Positions 45,766 to 53,659 of a DNA stretch of 64,000 nt are shown piece after piece; within the stretch, counting starts at the first letter, position 1; every line of letters begins with the position of its first letter. Location: positions 180,479 through 244,478 of the forward strand of contig JAFTGL010000005.1 in NCBI GenBank assembly GCA_017457955.1. Direction: 5' to 3'. The position numbers were made by a program, and so were the translations under genes. This stretch comes from Ruminococcus sp. (GTDB lineage Bacteria > Bacillota > Clostridia > Oscillospirales > Acutalibacteraceae). The notes beneath the pieces were generated by a model that saw only the letters and a list, made by a program, of their open reading frames with translations, was not told the DNA's origin and ran no database searches.

Positions 45766-46104
45766 CTACAAATCAAATAAGGGTAGATCCTTCAACAGAG
45801 GCATCAGCTTCATCACGCGGATCAGGCGCTTTGCTTTGTCGAGCTTTTGACGGCGCTCTTCGCTCAGGAACGGACGCATCGCCTCAAGCAGACGGGTCGT
45901 GTCATCGTCCTGCTTCAAAGAACCGAGCATCGGCATCAGCCCCATGAGCTGCTTTGCCATATCGTCCTCAGGCTTTGGCTCAGGCTCGGGCTTCGTATGT
46001 ACGCCCGACGCGTCAACGCCGAGCTGTGAAGCCAGAGCCGCGATATCGCGCATCGCTTCGGGGTCGCTGAGGATCCCGCTGAGCTTCTCGGAAAGATCAT
46101 CCAT
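45766..46104 (-). CDS. Hypothetical small protein, middle gene of three-gene unit (112 aa)
   Basis: The protein is helical and charged, with a short KPEPEPKPEDD linker near 39-47. N-terminal part LSEKLSGILSDPEAMRDIAALASQLG and C-terminal part LLEAMRPFLSEERRQKLDKAKRLIRVMKLMPLLKDL look like two paired amphipathic helices. The phrase ILSDPEAM is reminiscent of a DPE-containing helix also present in the neighbouring gene (ILDDEDKAKEFL). No known family. Its ATG shares one base with the stop of the first gene. Confidence 0.7.
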   Translation of the reverse strand: MDDLSEKLSGILSDPEAMRDIAALASQLGVDASGVHTKPEPEPKPEDDMAKQLMGLMPMLGSLKQDDDTTRLLEAMRPFLSEERRQKLDKAKRLIRVMKLMPLLKDLPLFDL

Positions 46105-46337
46105 CAGCCCATGATCCTCTTGATGATGGCTTTCGCCTGCGGGGAGTTGAGAAATTCCTTTGCTTTATCCTCGTCGTCGAGGATTTCTTCCATCTGACGC
46201 GCCTTATCATCGGGCAGCTTTGACAACAGCTTGCCGTAGGATGAGCTGTTCACTGCGTTCTTGATGTCATTTTCGGGCGTGCCCATGCGCTCGCTGAGCT
46301 GTTTTATCAGCTTGTTGATCTGTTCATTATCAGCCAT
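46104..46337 (-). CDS. Hypothetical small helical protein, first gene of three-gene unit (77 aa)
   Basis: It starts MADNEQINKLIKQLSERMG and continues with LLSKLPDDKARQMEEILDDEDKAKEFLNSPQAK. It is fully helical with no membrane segment or cysteine. A site (GGAG) precedes the ATG. It is translationally coupled to the next gene. I do not recognise a function; the conserved-looking unit is discussed in findings. Confidence 0.75.
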   Translation of the reverse strand: MADNEQINKLIKQLSERMGTPENDIKNAVNSSSYGKLLSKLPDDKARQMEEILDDEDKAKEFLNSPQAKAIIKRIMG

Positions 46338-46507
46338 AGTATATAATCTCCTTGTTTTTTCTTATACTAAGTAGCAATAAAAGACTTTAAACAGATATTA
46401 GCGGAAAATTTCGTAGAACGAGGCGGAGAGCGCAGGCAGGCTGCCGCCTGTCAAGCTTGACAACAAAGTTATACGGAATTTTACGCAATAGATGTTAAAG
46501 GGTTTTG

Positions 46508-46535
46508 TTGATACTTAGTATTATACCTTTATACT
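46508..46535 (+). promoter_or_regulatory. Promoter of the phosphodiesterase gene
   Basis: TTGATA 46508-46513, a 16-base spacer and TATACT 46530-46535, 20 bases before the ATG at 46555. A TACTTAGTA motif inside the spacer mirrors TACTAAGTA at about 46365. Confidence 0.55.
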
Positions 46536-46554
46536 ATGCAGTCAGGAGAAAAAT

Positions 46555-47019
46555 ATGAAAATAATCGTTGTATCCGACACCCACGGCTCGTACCGCAACT
46601 TCAAAAAGGTGATGGAGCTCAACCGCAACGCGGATATCATCGTCCACTGCGGCGACAGCAGGGACGAGCTGGACGATATCAAATTCGAATTCCGCGACAA
46701 AAAGTTTGTCACCGTCAAGGGCAACTGCGACTTCATGACCATGCTGCCGCTGTCGGAGGAATTCACCGCCGACGGCGTGAAGTTCTTTGTAACGCACGGT
46801 CATATGTATAACGTAAAATACGGTCTCTTGGACCTGTTCATGGCGGCAAAGGAGAAGCAGGCTGACATCGCCCTCTTCGGTCATACCCACATTCCGCATG
46901 ACGAGGTTGTCGACGGTATCCGTCTGTTCAATCCGGGGTCTCTTGGCTATGACAAGAGCTTCGGCGTCATAGAGATCAAGGACGGTCAGGTGCTGACAAA
47001 TATTGCACACTTAAAATAA
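46555..47019 (+). CDS. YfcE/MJ0936-type metallophosphoesterase
   Basis: The 154-aa protein is a compact calcineurin-like phosphodiesterase: IIVVSDTHGS (metal Asp and His), IVHCGDSRDEL, VKGNCDF (the GNCD metal/Asn motif), VTHGHMYNV and FGHTHIPH, the full set of five metal motifs. Relatives hydrolyse phosphodiester bonds in vitro; the physiological substrate is unclear. It has its own promoter. Confidence 0.93.
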   Translation: MKIIVVSDTHGSYRNFKKVMELNRNADIIVHCGDSRDELDDIKFEFRDKKFVTVKGNCDFMTMLPLSEEFTADGVKFFVTHGHMYNVKYGLLDLFMAAKEKQADIALFGHTHIPHDEVVDGIRLFNPGSLGYDKSFGVIEIKDGQVLTNIAHLK

Positions 47020-47084
47020 CAGTAGATTTTTACGGCGCTTTGTGTTATAATGAGGTTTGATTCAGCGAGGAAGGCGGCGACAGT

Positions 47085-47942
47085 ATGGAGTTCAGACTGC
47101 AGCAGGATAACGAAAACATCATCCGCGAGCTGTGCCGCTCCGGCCGTGTCCCGCACACCGTCATCATCGAGGGCGGCGAAAAGGACGAGCGCGACAGCGC
47201 GGCTGTACTGCTGGCGGCAGGCGCCGTCTGTAAAGAAAAAGAACGTCCGTGTCTGACTTGTACCGCGTGTCACAAGGTGATCGAGAACCATCACCCCGAC
47301 GTTTTTCTTCCCGAGCCGAGCAAAAATCTCAAAAGCGGTATTCTGTCTCTCAAAGACCTCAGAGACGACTATCTCTCACAAATGAGCATCAAGCCGAACG
47401 AAGCGGACTGTAAGGTCTATATCTTCCGCGACGCAGACAGGCTGCTCAGGGAGGATTCGCAGAACGCCCTGCTGAAAACCATCGAGGAACCGCCGCAGAA
47501 TCTTCTGTTCATCTTCACCGCCGAAAGCGCGAAGAGCATGCTGTTGACGGTACGCTCCCGCGCGCGCATCATCACCCTGCACCACCGTGAGAACAGCGAT
47601 GAGGACAGCGAAAGGCTCGCGGAAGAGATCATCGACGGTATCGTCTTGATGTACGAATACGACTTGCTGCGCACCTTATCCGCGCTGAATGATAAAGAAA
47701 GTCTTGGGAGCGCGCTGACGGTCTTTTCGGACAAGCTCAGACAGGCGCTGAGCTTTTACAGCGGTATCAAAACCGACGACGCCGCTGTGAAGAAGCTGAC
47801 CCGCAAGCTCGACCGCTCCCGCGCGATCGCTCTGATCGAAGTCACAAGCGACGCGGTGCGCAGGCTGAAAACCAATGTTAATATACAGCTGCTGACCACG
47901 TGGCTGTCATCACAATACAGGAGGATTACATGGCAGAAGTAA
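47085..47942 (+). CDS. holB: DNA polymerase III delta prime subunit
   Basis: The 285-aa clamp-loader subunit has zinc cysteines CKEKERPCLTCTACHK (about 46-61) and the AAA+ sensor-type segments YIFRDADRLLREDSQNALLKTIEEPP (about 124-149) and TVRSRARII. Walker A is degenerate (EGGEKDERDS), as expected for delta prime, which does not hydrolyse ATP. It is followed by an overlapping ricT-like gene, the common Firmicutes order. A TATAAT at 47046-47051 with TAGATT 17 bases upstream is a plausible promoter. Confidence 0.92.
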   Translation: MEFRLQQDNENIIRELCRSGRVPHTVIIEGGEKDERDSAAVLLAAGAVCKEKERPCLTCTACHKVIENHHPDVFLPEPSKNLKSGILSLKDLRDDYLSQMSIKPNEADCKVYIFRDADRLLREDSQNALLKTIEEPPQNLLFIFTAESAKSMLLTVRSRARIITLHHRENSDEDSERLAEEIIDGIVLMYEYDLLRTLSALNDKESLGSALTVFSDKLRQALSFYSGIKTDDAAVKKLTRKLDRSRAIALIEVTSDAVRRLKTNVNIQLLTTWLSSQYRRITWQK

Positions 47943-48802
47943 TCGGCGTAAGATTCAAAGAGGTCGGCAAGGTCTACTACTTTGACCCCGACGGCAAAAA
48001 ACTGAAATTAGGCGACACCGTTATCGTCGAAACGTCAAGAGGCGTGGAGTGCGGCAAGGTCGCCATCGCAAATAAAGAGGTTCCCGACGAAGATATCGTC
48101 CATCCCTTGAAGAAGCTCGTCCGTATCGCGACGAAAGAGGATATCAGACGCCTGCAGGACAATGCCCGCAAGGAAAAAGAAGCGCTGAAGATCTGTGAGC
48201 AGAAGGTCGCGGAGCATGGGCTCGCGATGAAGCTGGTGGACGTGGAATACACCTTTGACAATTCAAAGATCCTGTTCTACTTCACCGCCGACGGCAGAGT
48301 CGACTTCCGCGCGCTGGTCAAAGACCTCGCGTCGGTATTCCGCACCCGTATCGAGCTCAGACAGATCGGTGTGCGCGATGAGAGCAAAATGCTCGGCGGC
48401 TTGGGCGTTTGCGGCAGACCGTTCTGCTGTTCGAGCTTTCTCGGCGAGTTCCATCCCGTGTCCATCAAAATGGCAAAGGAGCAGGGTCTCTCCCTCTCCC
48501 CCACCAAGATCTCGGGCACCTGCGGCAGACTGATGTGCTGTTTGAAATATGAGCAGGACGCATACACCGATCTGTTGAAGCATACGCCGAAGGTCGGCGC
48601 GATCGTCAAAACGCCCTACGGCAGAGGTCTGGTCGTCGAAGTCAACCTGCTGACCCGCATGCTCAAGGTCAAGATGGACAACACCCCCAACGACGCCGCT
48701 CCCCAGACGTTCAAGGTCAGAGAAGTCAAGCTCGTCAAGGACGGCTACATCAAGGTCAACAAAAAGGAAATGGACGAGCTGAAAAGCTTAGAGGATAAAT
48801 AA
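47930..48802 (+). CDS. ricT: PSP1/RicT-like regulatory protein (YaaT family)
   Basis: The 290-aa protein has the PSP1 domain with VIGVRFKEVGKVYYFDPDG at the start and the cysteine-rich core LGVCGRPFCCSSFLGEFHPVSIKMAK...ISGTCGRLMCCLKYE (about residues 154-205). In Bacillus the RicAFT complex binds iron-sulfur clusters, promotes RNase Y processing and helps sporulation entry. ATG 47930 follows GGAGGATTAC and lies 13 bases inside holB. Confidence 0.92.
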   Translation: MAEVIGVRFKEVGKVYYFDPDGKKLKLGDTVIVETSRGVECGKVAIANKEVPDEDIVHPLKKLVRIATKEDIRRLQDNARKEKEALKICEQKVAEHGLAMKLVDVEYTFDNSKILFYFTADGRVDFRALVKDLASVFRTRIELRQIGVRDESKMLGGLGVCGRPFCCSSFLGEFHPVSIKMAKEQGLSLSPTKISGTCGRLMCCLKYEQDAYTDLLKHTPKVGAIVKTPYGRGLVVEVNLLTRMLKVKMDNTPNDAAPQTFKVREVKLVKDGYIKVNKKEMDELKSLEDK

Positions 48803-48819
48803 ATTTCACAATATAATAC

Positions 48820-48853
48820 AAAGGCGGCTGCCGTTTGGCATTCGCCTTTTTTG
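48820..48853 (+). terminator. Terminator after the ricT-like gene
   Basis: AAAGGCG and CGCCTTTTTT pair around GCTGCCGTTTGGCATT; the loop itself has a smaller TGCC/GGCA stem. Confidence 0.75.
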
Positions 48854-48925
48854 ATTAGCTTAAACAAACGTACGTTAGCTTTCGCTGATTTTTGGTTAGC
48901 GAGGGCTAATTTTTGGCTTAAAACC

Positions 48926-48953
48926 TTGATTTTTTAAAACTATGTGCTACAAT
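48926..48953 (+). promoter_or_regulatory. Ferredoxin promoter
   Basis: TTGATT 48926-48931, a 16-base spacer and TACAAT 48948-48953, 29 bases before the ferredoxin ATG. Confidence 0.65.
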
Positions 48954-48982
48954 GAAATCAATAAAAACAAGGAGGTCATATC

Positions 48983-49153
48983 ATGGCTTATAAGATTTCT
49001 GAAGATTGCATTTCCTGCGGCGCTTGCGCTGATGAGTGCCCTGTAGGCGCTATCTCCGAGGGCGATACCCAGTACGTTATCGACGCTGATGCTTGCATCG
49101 AGTGCGGTGCTTGCGCAGATGTTTGCCCCGTTGGCGCTCCTGCTGCGGAATAA
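48983..49153 (+). CDS. 2[4Fe-4S] ferredoxin (56 aa)
   Basis: The 56-aa protein has two cluster motifs, CISCGACADECP (residues 9-20) and CIECGACADVCP (38-49), the clostridial ferredoxin pattern. It carries electrons for pyruvate:ferredoxin oxidoreductase, hydrogenase and similar anaerobic enzymes. A strong GGAGG site and a promoter precede it and a terminator follows, so it is a monocistronic, probably highly expressed gene. Confidence 0.96.
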   Translation: MAYKISEDCISCGACADECPVGAISEGDTQYVIDADACIECGACADVCPVGAPAAE

Positions 49154-49164
49154 TTACTCACACA

Positions 49165-49198
49165 TGTAGCCGAGGCACCTGCCTCGGTTATTTTTTTG
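49165..49198 (+). terminator. Terminator of the ferredoxin gene
   Basis: TAGCCGAGGCA and TGCCTCGGTTA pair around CC with one weak pair, followed by TTTTTTT. Confidence 0.88.
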
Positions 49199-49263
49199 CT
49201 TTTATTTACAAGTATCGGCTGTTGTGGTAGAATATAGACATCATTACACAAGGAGGGATCATC

Positions 49264-50006
49264 ATGCGCCTGGAGCCTTTGGGCAGTGGCGTCGAGGTTT
49301 TTGTCACCGACGCCCATCATTTTCGACAGACACCATCCTGCTCGCGAATTTTGCGCCACCGAAAAACGGCGACCGTGTTGTCGAGCTGGGCACGGGTTGC
49401 GGGACGATCCCCCTCCTGCTGATACGCGACTGTACGCCGCAGAGTATCACCGCGATAGACATTCAAGAGGAAGCGATCGATCTGCTGAACAAAAGTATCG
49501 CGCATAACCTTGAAAAAGGTATTGAACGTGCGGGGATCATTCGACCGTTGGTCGAGGATATCAAAAACATTCCCGCACAAATGCCCGCAGGCGAAAGCGA
49601 CCTCGTCATCTGCAACCCGCCGTACAAGCTGAACGGTTCGGGGATCACCAATCCCAACGCATCAAAAGTCATCGCGCGGCATGAGACGGAATGTACGCTT
49701 GATGATATCTGTATCGCGGCACGCCGCCTGTTGCGCTTTGGAGGACGGTTCGTGATGTGTCAGCGCCCCGAACGGCTGACCGACGTGCTCAGCACAATGC
49801 GGGCGTATGAGCTGGAGCCGAAGCGTTTGAGGATGGTGCAGGGGCGAGCGGATAAAGCGCCGAAGCTGTTTTTGTGCGAAGCAAAGCGCGGCGCAAAGGC
49901 GGGATACATGGACGTACTGCCTGCGCTGATGATCGAGGATGAAAACGGCTTCACAGAGGAAATGAAGCAAATCTACGGAAGCTATAAGGAAGGACACGAT
50001 GGGTAA
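49264..50006 (+). CDS. TrmN6-like tRNA methyltransferase with apparent frameshift
   Basis: The start ATG 49264 follows AAGGAGGGATC and reads MRLEPLGSGVEVFVTDAHHF (49264-49323). The expected continuation STDTILLANFAPPKNGDRVVELGTGCGTIP lies in another frame from about 49324. One extra T in the run at 49319-49322 would join them. The rest has SAM motif VVELGTGCGTIPLLL and catalytic NPPY (SDLVICNPPYKLNGSG), as in tRNA(1)Val adenine-N6 methyltransferases (YfiC/TrmN6). The gene overlaps rsmI by eight bases. It is either a pseudogene, a sequencing error in a homopolymer or a slippage site. Confidence 0.75.
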
Positions 50007-50823
50007 GATTTTATACGTAGTCGGCACGCCGATCGGCAACATGGGCGACATGTCGCCCCGCGCGGTGGAAACGCTGGAGCAGGCGGATTTTATCGCTGCC
50101 GAGGATACGCGCGTGACCGTCAAGCTGCTGAACCACTTCGGGATCAAAAAGCCGATGGTCAGCTACTTTGAACATAACAAGCACGATAAGGGCGAGAAGA
50201 TCATCGACCGTATTCTCGCGGGCGAAAGCTGCGCGATCGTCACCGACGCGGGGATGCCGTGTATCTCCGACCCCGGCGAAGATCTCATCAAACAATGCGA
50301 GGCGGCAGGCATCCAAACGGTCGTGGTGCCCGGTCCGAGCGCGGTCATCTCCGCGCTGGCGGTATCGGGTTTGGAGACGGGACGCTTCACCTTTGAGGGC
50401 TTTTTGTCCGTGAACAAAAAGAGCCGTTCAGAGCACCTCGAAAGTCTGCTTGGCGAAAAAAGGACAATGATCTTCTATGAAGCGCCGCATAAGCTCGCCA
50501 ATACCTTACAGGATTTTTACACCGCCTTCGGAGACCGCAAGCTGACGATCGCGCGGGAACTGACAAAGGTGCATGAGGAGATCATCCGCACCACTACCGC
50601 AAAAGCGGCTGAGCAATTTGCGGACGGCTCGCTCAAGGGCGAGATCGTACTGATCTTAGAGGGAAAGAAAGCTAAGGATTCATCCGAGATCACCCTCGAA
50701 GAAGCCGTCGCCTACGCGCAGAAGCTGATCGACGGCGGTATGCGCCCCACCGACGCCGCCAAAGAAGCCGCGGCGATGGCAGGGATGAAGAAAAACGATA
50801 TCTATAAGGAACTGATAGAATGA
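49999..50823 (+). CDS. rsmI: 16S rRNA (cytidine1402-2'-O)-methyltransferase
   Basis: The 274-aa enzyme 2'-O-methylates C1402 of 16S rRNA. It belongs to the tetrapyrrole methylase fold: YVVGTPIGNMGDMSPRAVETL at the start, FIAAEDTRVTVKLLNHF near 30, IVTDAGMPCISDPG near 80 and VVPGPSAVISALAVSGL near 109. It ends in the KKNDIYKELIE tail typical of RsmI. Its ATG has AAGGAAGG in front and lies in the end of the preceding gene. It overlaps folC by four bases. Confidence 0.95.
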   Translation: MGKILYVVGTPIGNMGDMSPRAVETLEQADFIAAEDTRVTVKLLNHFGIKKPMVSYFEHNKHDKGEKIIDRILAGESCAIVTDAGMPCISDPGEDLIKQCEAAGIQTVVVPGPSAVISALAVSGLETGRFTFEGFLSVNKKSRSEHLESLLGEKRTMIFYEAPHKLANTLQDFYTAFGDRKLTIARELTKVHEEIIRTTTAKAAEQFADGSLKGEIVLILEGKKAKDSSEITLEEAVAYAQKLIDGGMRPTDAAKEAAAMAGMKKNDIYKELIE

Positions 50824-52082
50824 ATTACGAAGAAAGCCTGCGCTATATCCACTCGCTCGACAAATTCGGCTCCCGTCCGGGGCTTGACAGGGTCAAGAAG
50901 CTGTTTCAACTGGTTCCCGGGGTACTGGGACAGTCGTTCATCCACGTTGCGGGTACCAACGGAAAAGGCTCGGTCTGCACCATGCTCAGCGCCGTTTTGC
51001 AGGAGGCAGGGTACAAGGTCGGGCTGTTCACCTCGCCGTATGTCGTCGACTTCCGCGAGAGAATACAGATCAATAACGAAATGATCGGCAAAGAGGAGCT
51101 TGCCGAAGCGGTAACGCACTTTCAGCCGATGCTTGAAAAGCTGAACGCCGAGGGCGTTATCATCACGGAATTCGAATTTCTCACCGTGCTGGGCTTCTAC
51201 CTCTTCAAACAGCAGAAGTGCGATATCATCGTCTGCGAGGTCGGCATGGGCGGTCTGCTGGATTCGACCAACCTCATCCCCTATCCGCTCTGCTCGGTCA
51301 TCACGCGGATAGACCTCGACCACACCGCGATCCTCGGCGACACCGTCGAAGCGGTCGCGTTCCAGAAAGCGGGGATCATCAAAAGCTACGGCACTACCGT
51401 CACCGCCCCTCAGCGTCCCGAAGCCTTCGCGGTCATCGAAAAAAAGGTGCGTGAGGAACACAACACCCTCTACCGCGCGGAGGACGTGCGCCTGAGAGTC
51501 ACCGATATGAGCGGCGATGGCACACGCTTTGTCTACAAAGATACCGACATGCTCCTGCCGCTGCTCGGCTCGCACCAGGTAGATAACCTGCGCTGTGCTT
51601 TAGCGGTCATTGAAGCATTGCAAAAGGAGCACCGCAAGGAAATCACGCTCGACCATATCCGTGAGGGTTTAAGAAAAACCAGCCATCCCGCACGGTTTGA
51701 AAAGCTGAGCGACGATCCCGTCGTCATCCTCGACGGTGCGCATAATCCGAACGGGCTGGAGGCGTTCGCGAAGGCGGTGAAGAGCTACTATGCCGACGGC
51801 GACAAAACGCTCATCATCGGTATCCTTGCCGACAAAGACAGCACCTCGCTGTATCTTTTGAACGGTATCTTCAAGCGGATCATCGTTACCGACATCGACA
51901 ACCCCCGCGCTCTGCCCGCCGAGGATCTTGCAAAGCGGCTGGACGGGATCGCGGACAGTATCGAGATCATCCACCGTCCCGCGGAAGCATTTGACAAAGC
52001 GAGAAGCTACGGCGACAGCATCTTCATCTGCGGCTCGCTGTACCTCGCGTCAGAGATCCGACCGTATATTTTGGGAAAATAA
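50820..52082 (+). CDS. folC: Folylpolyglutamate synthase/dihydrofolate synthase
   Basis: The 420-aa Mur-ligase-like enzyme adds glutamate to folates. The P-loop is HVAGTNGKGSVCTML near 42. It has LFTSPYVVDFRERI near 69, VGMGGLLDSTNLI near 141 and the C-terminal ILDGAHNPNGLEAF near 303. Its ATGA start overlaps the rsmI stop. It ends the operon before a small terminator at about 52113. Confidence 0.95.
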   Translation: MNYEESLRYIHSLDKFGSRPGLDRVKKLFQLVPGVLGQSFIHVAGTNGKGSVCTMLSAVLQEAGYKVGLFTSPYVVDFRERIQINNEMIGKEELAEAVTHFQPMLEKLNAEGVIITEFEFLTVLGFYLFKQQKCDIIVCEVGMGGLLDSTNLIPYPLCSVITRIDLDHTAILGDTVEAVAFQKAGIIKSYGTTVTAPQRPEAFAVIEKKVREEHNTLYRAEDVRLRVTDMSGDGTRFVYKDTDMLLPLLGSHQVDNLRCALAVIEALQKEHRKEITLDHIREGLRKTSHPARFEKLSDDPVVILDGAHNPNGLEAFAKAVKSYYADGDKTLIIGILADKDSTSLYLLNGIFKRIIVTDIDNPRALPAEDLAKRLDGIADSIEIIHRPAEAFDKARSYGDSIFICGSLYLASEIRPYILGK

Positions 52083-52112
52083 TTGCGGTACAACAGAATA
52101 AGACAGTATTTT

Positions 52113-52149
52113 CATGCCTATCCTAATAATATTGGGGTAGGCATTTTAG
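52113..52149 (+). terminator. Terminator after folC
   Basis: ATGCCTA...TAGGCAT stem (one inner mismatch region, TCC/GGG) around TAATAATATT, followed by TTTTA. Confidence 0.65.
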
Positions 52150-52219
52150 TTAGGAGTTAGAAGTGAGGAGTTAGCCGCAGTAATCCAAAACTCCTCACTC
52201 CTAACTGCTAACTCCTAAC
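52150..52219. repeat. Heptad-repeat inverted element
   Basis: Left arm: heptads TTAGGAG, TTAGAAG, TGAGGAG, TTAGCCG (52150-52177). Right arm: CTCCTCA, CTCCTAA, CTGCTAA, CTCCTAA (52191-52218), the reverse complement of the same heptad family. The arms can fold into a long hairpin with few mismatches. A larger relative lies at 54619-54765. Confidence 0.75.
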
Positions 52220-52242
52220 TATACAAAACGGAGGACAAGCAT

Positions 52243-52545
52243 ATGGTTGATATGAACTATCGCGACGGTGTGGTCACGGCGCGTCTTTTCGGCGAGATCG
52301 ACCACCATATCGCCCCACAGATCAGGGGTGAGATCGACGCGCGGTGCGAGAGCTGCCGACCCGCGCGGCTGGTGCTGGATTTCGGCAAGGTCGGATTCAT
52401 GGACTCGTCGGGGATCGGGCTGATCATGGGACGCTACCGCATGATCTCCCTTATCGGAGGCAAATTAGAGGTTGTGAACGTCCCGCAGAATCTGAAAAAA
52501 ATCTTCGTCCTGTCGGGACTGGAAAGCTTGGGGGTGATGAAATGA
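52243..52545 (+). CDS. spoIIAA: Anti-sigma F factor antagonist
   Basis: The 100-aa STAS-domain protein has LVLDFGKVGFMDSSGIGLIMGRYRM; the serine of MDSSGIG (near 57) is phosphorylated by SpoIIAB. Dephospho-SpoIIAA frees sigma F in the forespore. A GGAGG-type site precedes the ATG and a heptad-repeat element lies just upstream. It heads the spoIIAA-spoIIAB-sigF operon. Confidence 0.95.
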   Translation: MVDMNYRDGVVTARLFGEIDHHIAPQIRGEIDARCESCRPARLVLDFGKVGFMDSSGIGLIMGRYRMISLIGGKLEVVNVPQNLKKIFVLSGLESLGVMK

Positions 52546-52985
52546 ATATCGTCAACAGCATGAAGCTCAGCTTCATTTCAAAAAGCGCCAACGAGAGCTT
52601 CGCGCGCTCGGCGGTGGCGGCATTTTTACTGCCGCTCGACCCGACGGTCGCTGAGATCGCGGACGTCAAGACCGCCGTGTCGGAAGCCGTCACCAACGCC
52701 ATCGTCCACGGCTATCCCGACGCCTTCGGCACGGTTTACATAGAGGTCAATCTCACCGACAGCGGCAAAGCCGTCATCAAAATTCGCGACAAGGGCGTGG
52801 GGATTCCCGACATCGAACAGGCGATGGAACCGCTGTACACCACCTCGACCGATGAACGCGCGGGACTGGGCTTTGCGGTCATGCAGAGCTTCATGGACAG
52901 CGTGAAGGTGCGCTCCACGGTCGGCAAGGGCACGACGGTCACGCTCGAAAAGAACATCATCCGCTCGCCGTATGGAAAGAAATGA
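52542..52985 (+). CDS. spoIIAB: Anti-sigma F factor / serine kinase
   Basis: The 147-aa GHKL kinase binds and inhibits sigma F and phosphorylates SpoIIAA. The N box is VKTAVSEAVTNAIVHGYP (near 40-57), G1 IKIRDKGVGIPD (near 82) and G2 DERAGLGFAVMQSFMD (near 106). Start ATG 52542 overlaps the spoIIAA stop by four bases. Confidence 0.95.
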   Translation: MNIVNSMKLSFISKSANESFARSAVAAFLLPLDPTVAEIADVKTAVSEAVTNAIVHGYPDAFGTVYIEVNLTDSGKAVIKIRDKGVGIPDIEQAMEPLYTTSTDERAGLGFAVMQSFMDSVKVRSTVGKGTTVTLEKNIIRSPYGKK

Positions 52986-53619
52986 GCTGATCGAACAGAA
53001 TCTGCGGCTGGTACACGCCTGCGCGCACCGCTTTCAGGGAAAGGGGATCGAATACGACGACCTTTACGCGGCGGGGTGCGTGGGGCTTGTCAAGGCTGTG
53101 GACAAGTTTGACGAGGGGCTTGGGTACAAGCTCTCCACCTACGCCGTGCCTGTGATCCTAGGCGAGATCAGACAGCTGTTCCGCACGGGCGGCAGCGTGA
53201 AGCTGTCGCGCTCCCTGCAGGAGCTGAGCGTACGGGCAAAGGGATTATGTGAAGCCTACAGAGCGGAGCATGACAGAGAAATGAAGATCACCGAGCTGGC
53301 GGAACAGCTGGGTGTGGACGCTTACAGAGCGGCAGAGGCGCTGAACGCGGCGCGGACGACGATCTCCCTGTCCTCTGACAGCGACGAGGAAAGCGGGATC
53401 GAAATACCCGTCCCCTCGCCCGAAGAAGCGCTGACAGAAAAGCTGTCGCTCAGGCAGGCGATATCGACGCTCAGCGAGGAAGAACGCAGCCTGATCGAGC
53501 TGCGCTATTTCGGGCATAAAACCCAGCAGGAAACCGCCGAACAGCTCGGCACCACACAGGTACAGATCTCCCGCAGAGAAAAGAAGATCCTTCTCAAAAT
53601 GCGGGCGATGTTGATATAA
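52972..53619 (+). CDS. sigF: Sporulation sigma factor F
   Basis: The 215-aa sigma factor is the first forespore-specific one. Region 2 has YDDLYAAGCVGLVKAVDKFD and LSTYAVPVILGEIRQLFR (near 23-69), region 3 has SVKLSRSLQELSVRAKGL, and region 4 has LSEEERSLIELRYFGHKTQQETAEQLGTTQVQISRREKKIL. It is somewhat shorter than in Bacillus. ATG 52972 lies 14 bases inside spoIIAB. Gene order and motifs settle the identity, and the operon shows the organism can sporulate or descends from a sporulator. Confidence 0.93.
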   Translation: MERNELIEQNLRLVHACAHRFQGKGIEYDDLYAAGCVGLVKAVDKFDEGLGYKLSTYAVPVILGEIRQLFRTGGSVKLSRSLQELSVRAKGLCEAYRAEHDREMKITELAEQLGVDAYRAAEALNAARTTISLSSDSDEESGIEIPVPSPEEALTEKLSLRQAISTLSEEERSLIELRYFGHKTQQETAEQLGTTQVQISRREKKILLKMRAMLI

Positions 53620-53653
53620 AAGAGCCGACCGTTTTTATCCGGTCGGCTTTTTG
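53620..53653. terminator. Bidirectional terminator between sigF and metA
   Basis: AGCCGACCG and CGGTCGGCT pair around TTTTTATC; both flanks have A/T runs and converging stops lie next to it. Confidence 0.88.
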
Positions 53654-53659
53654 CGTATG

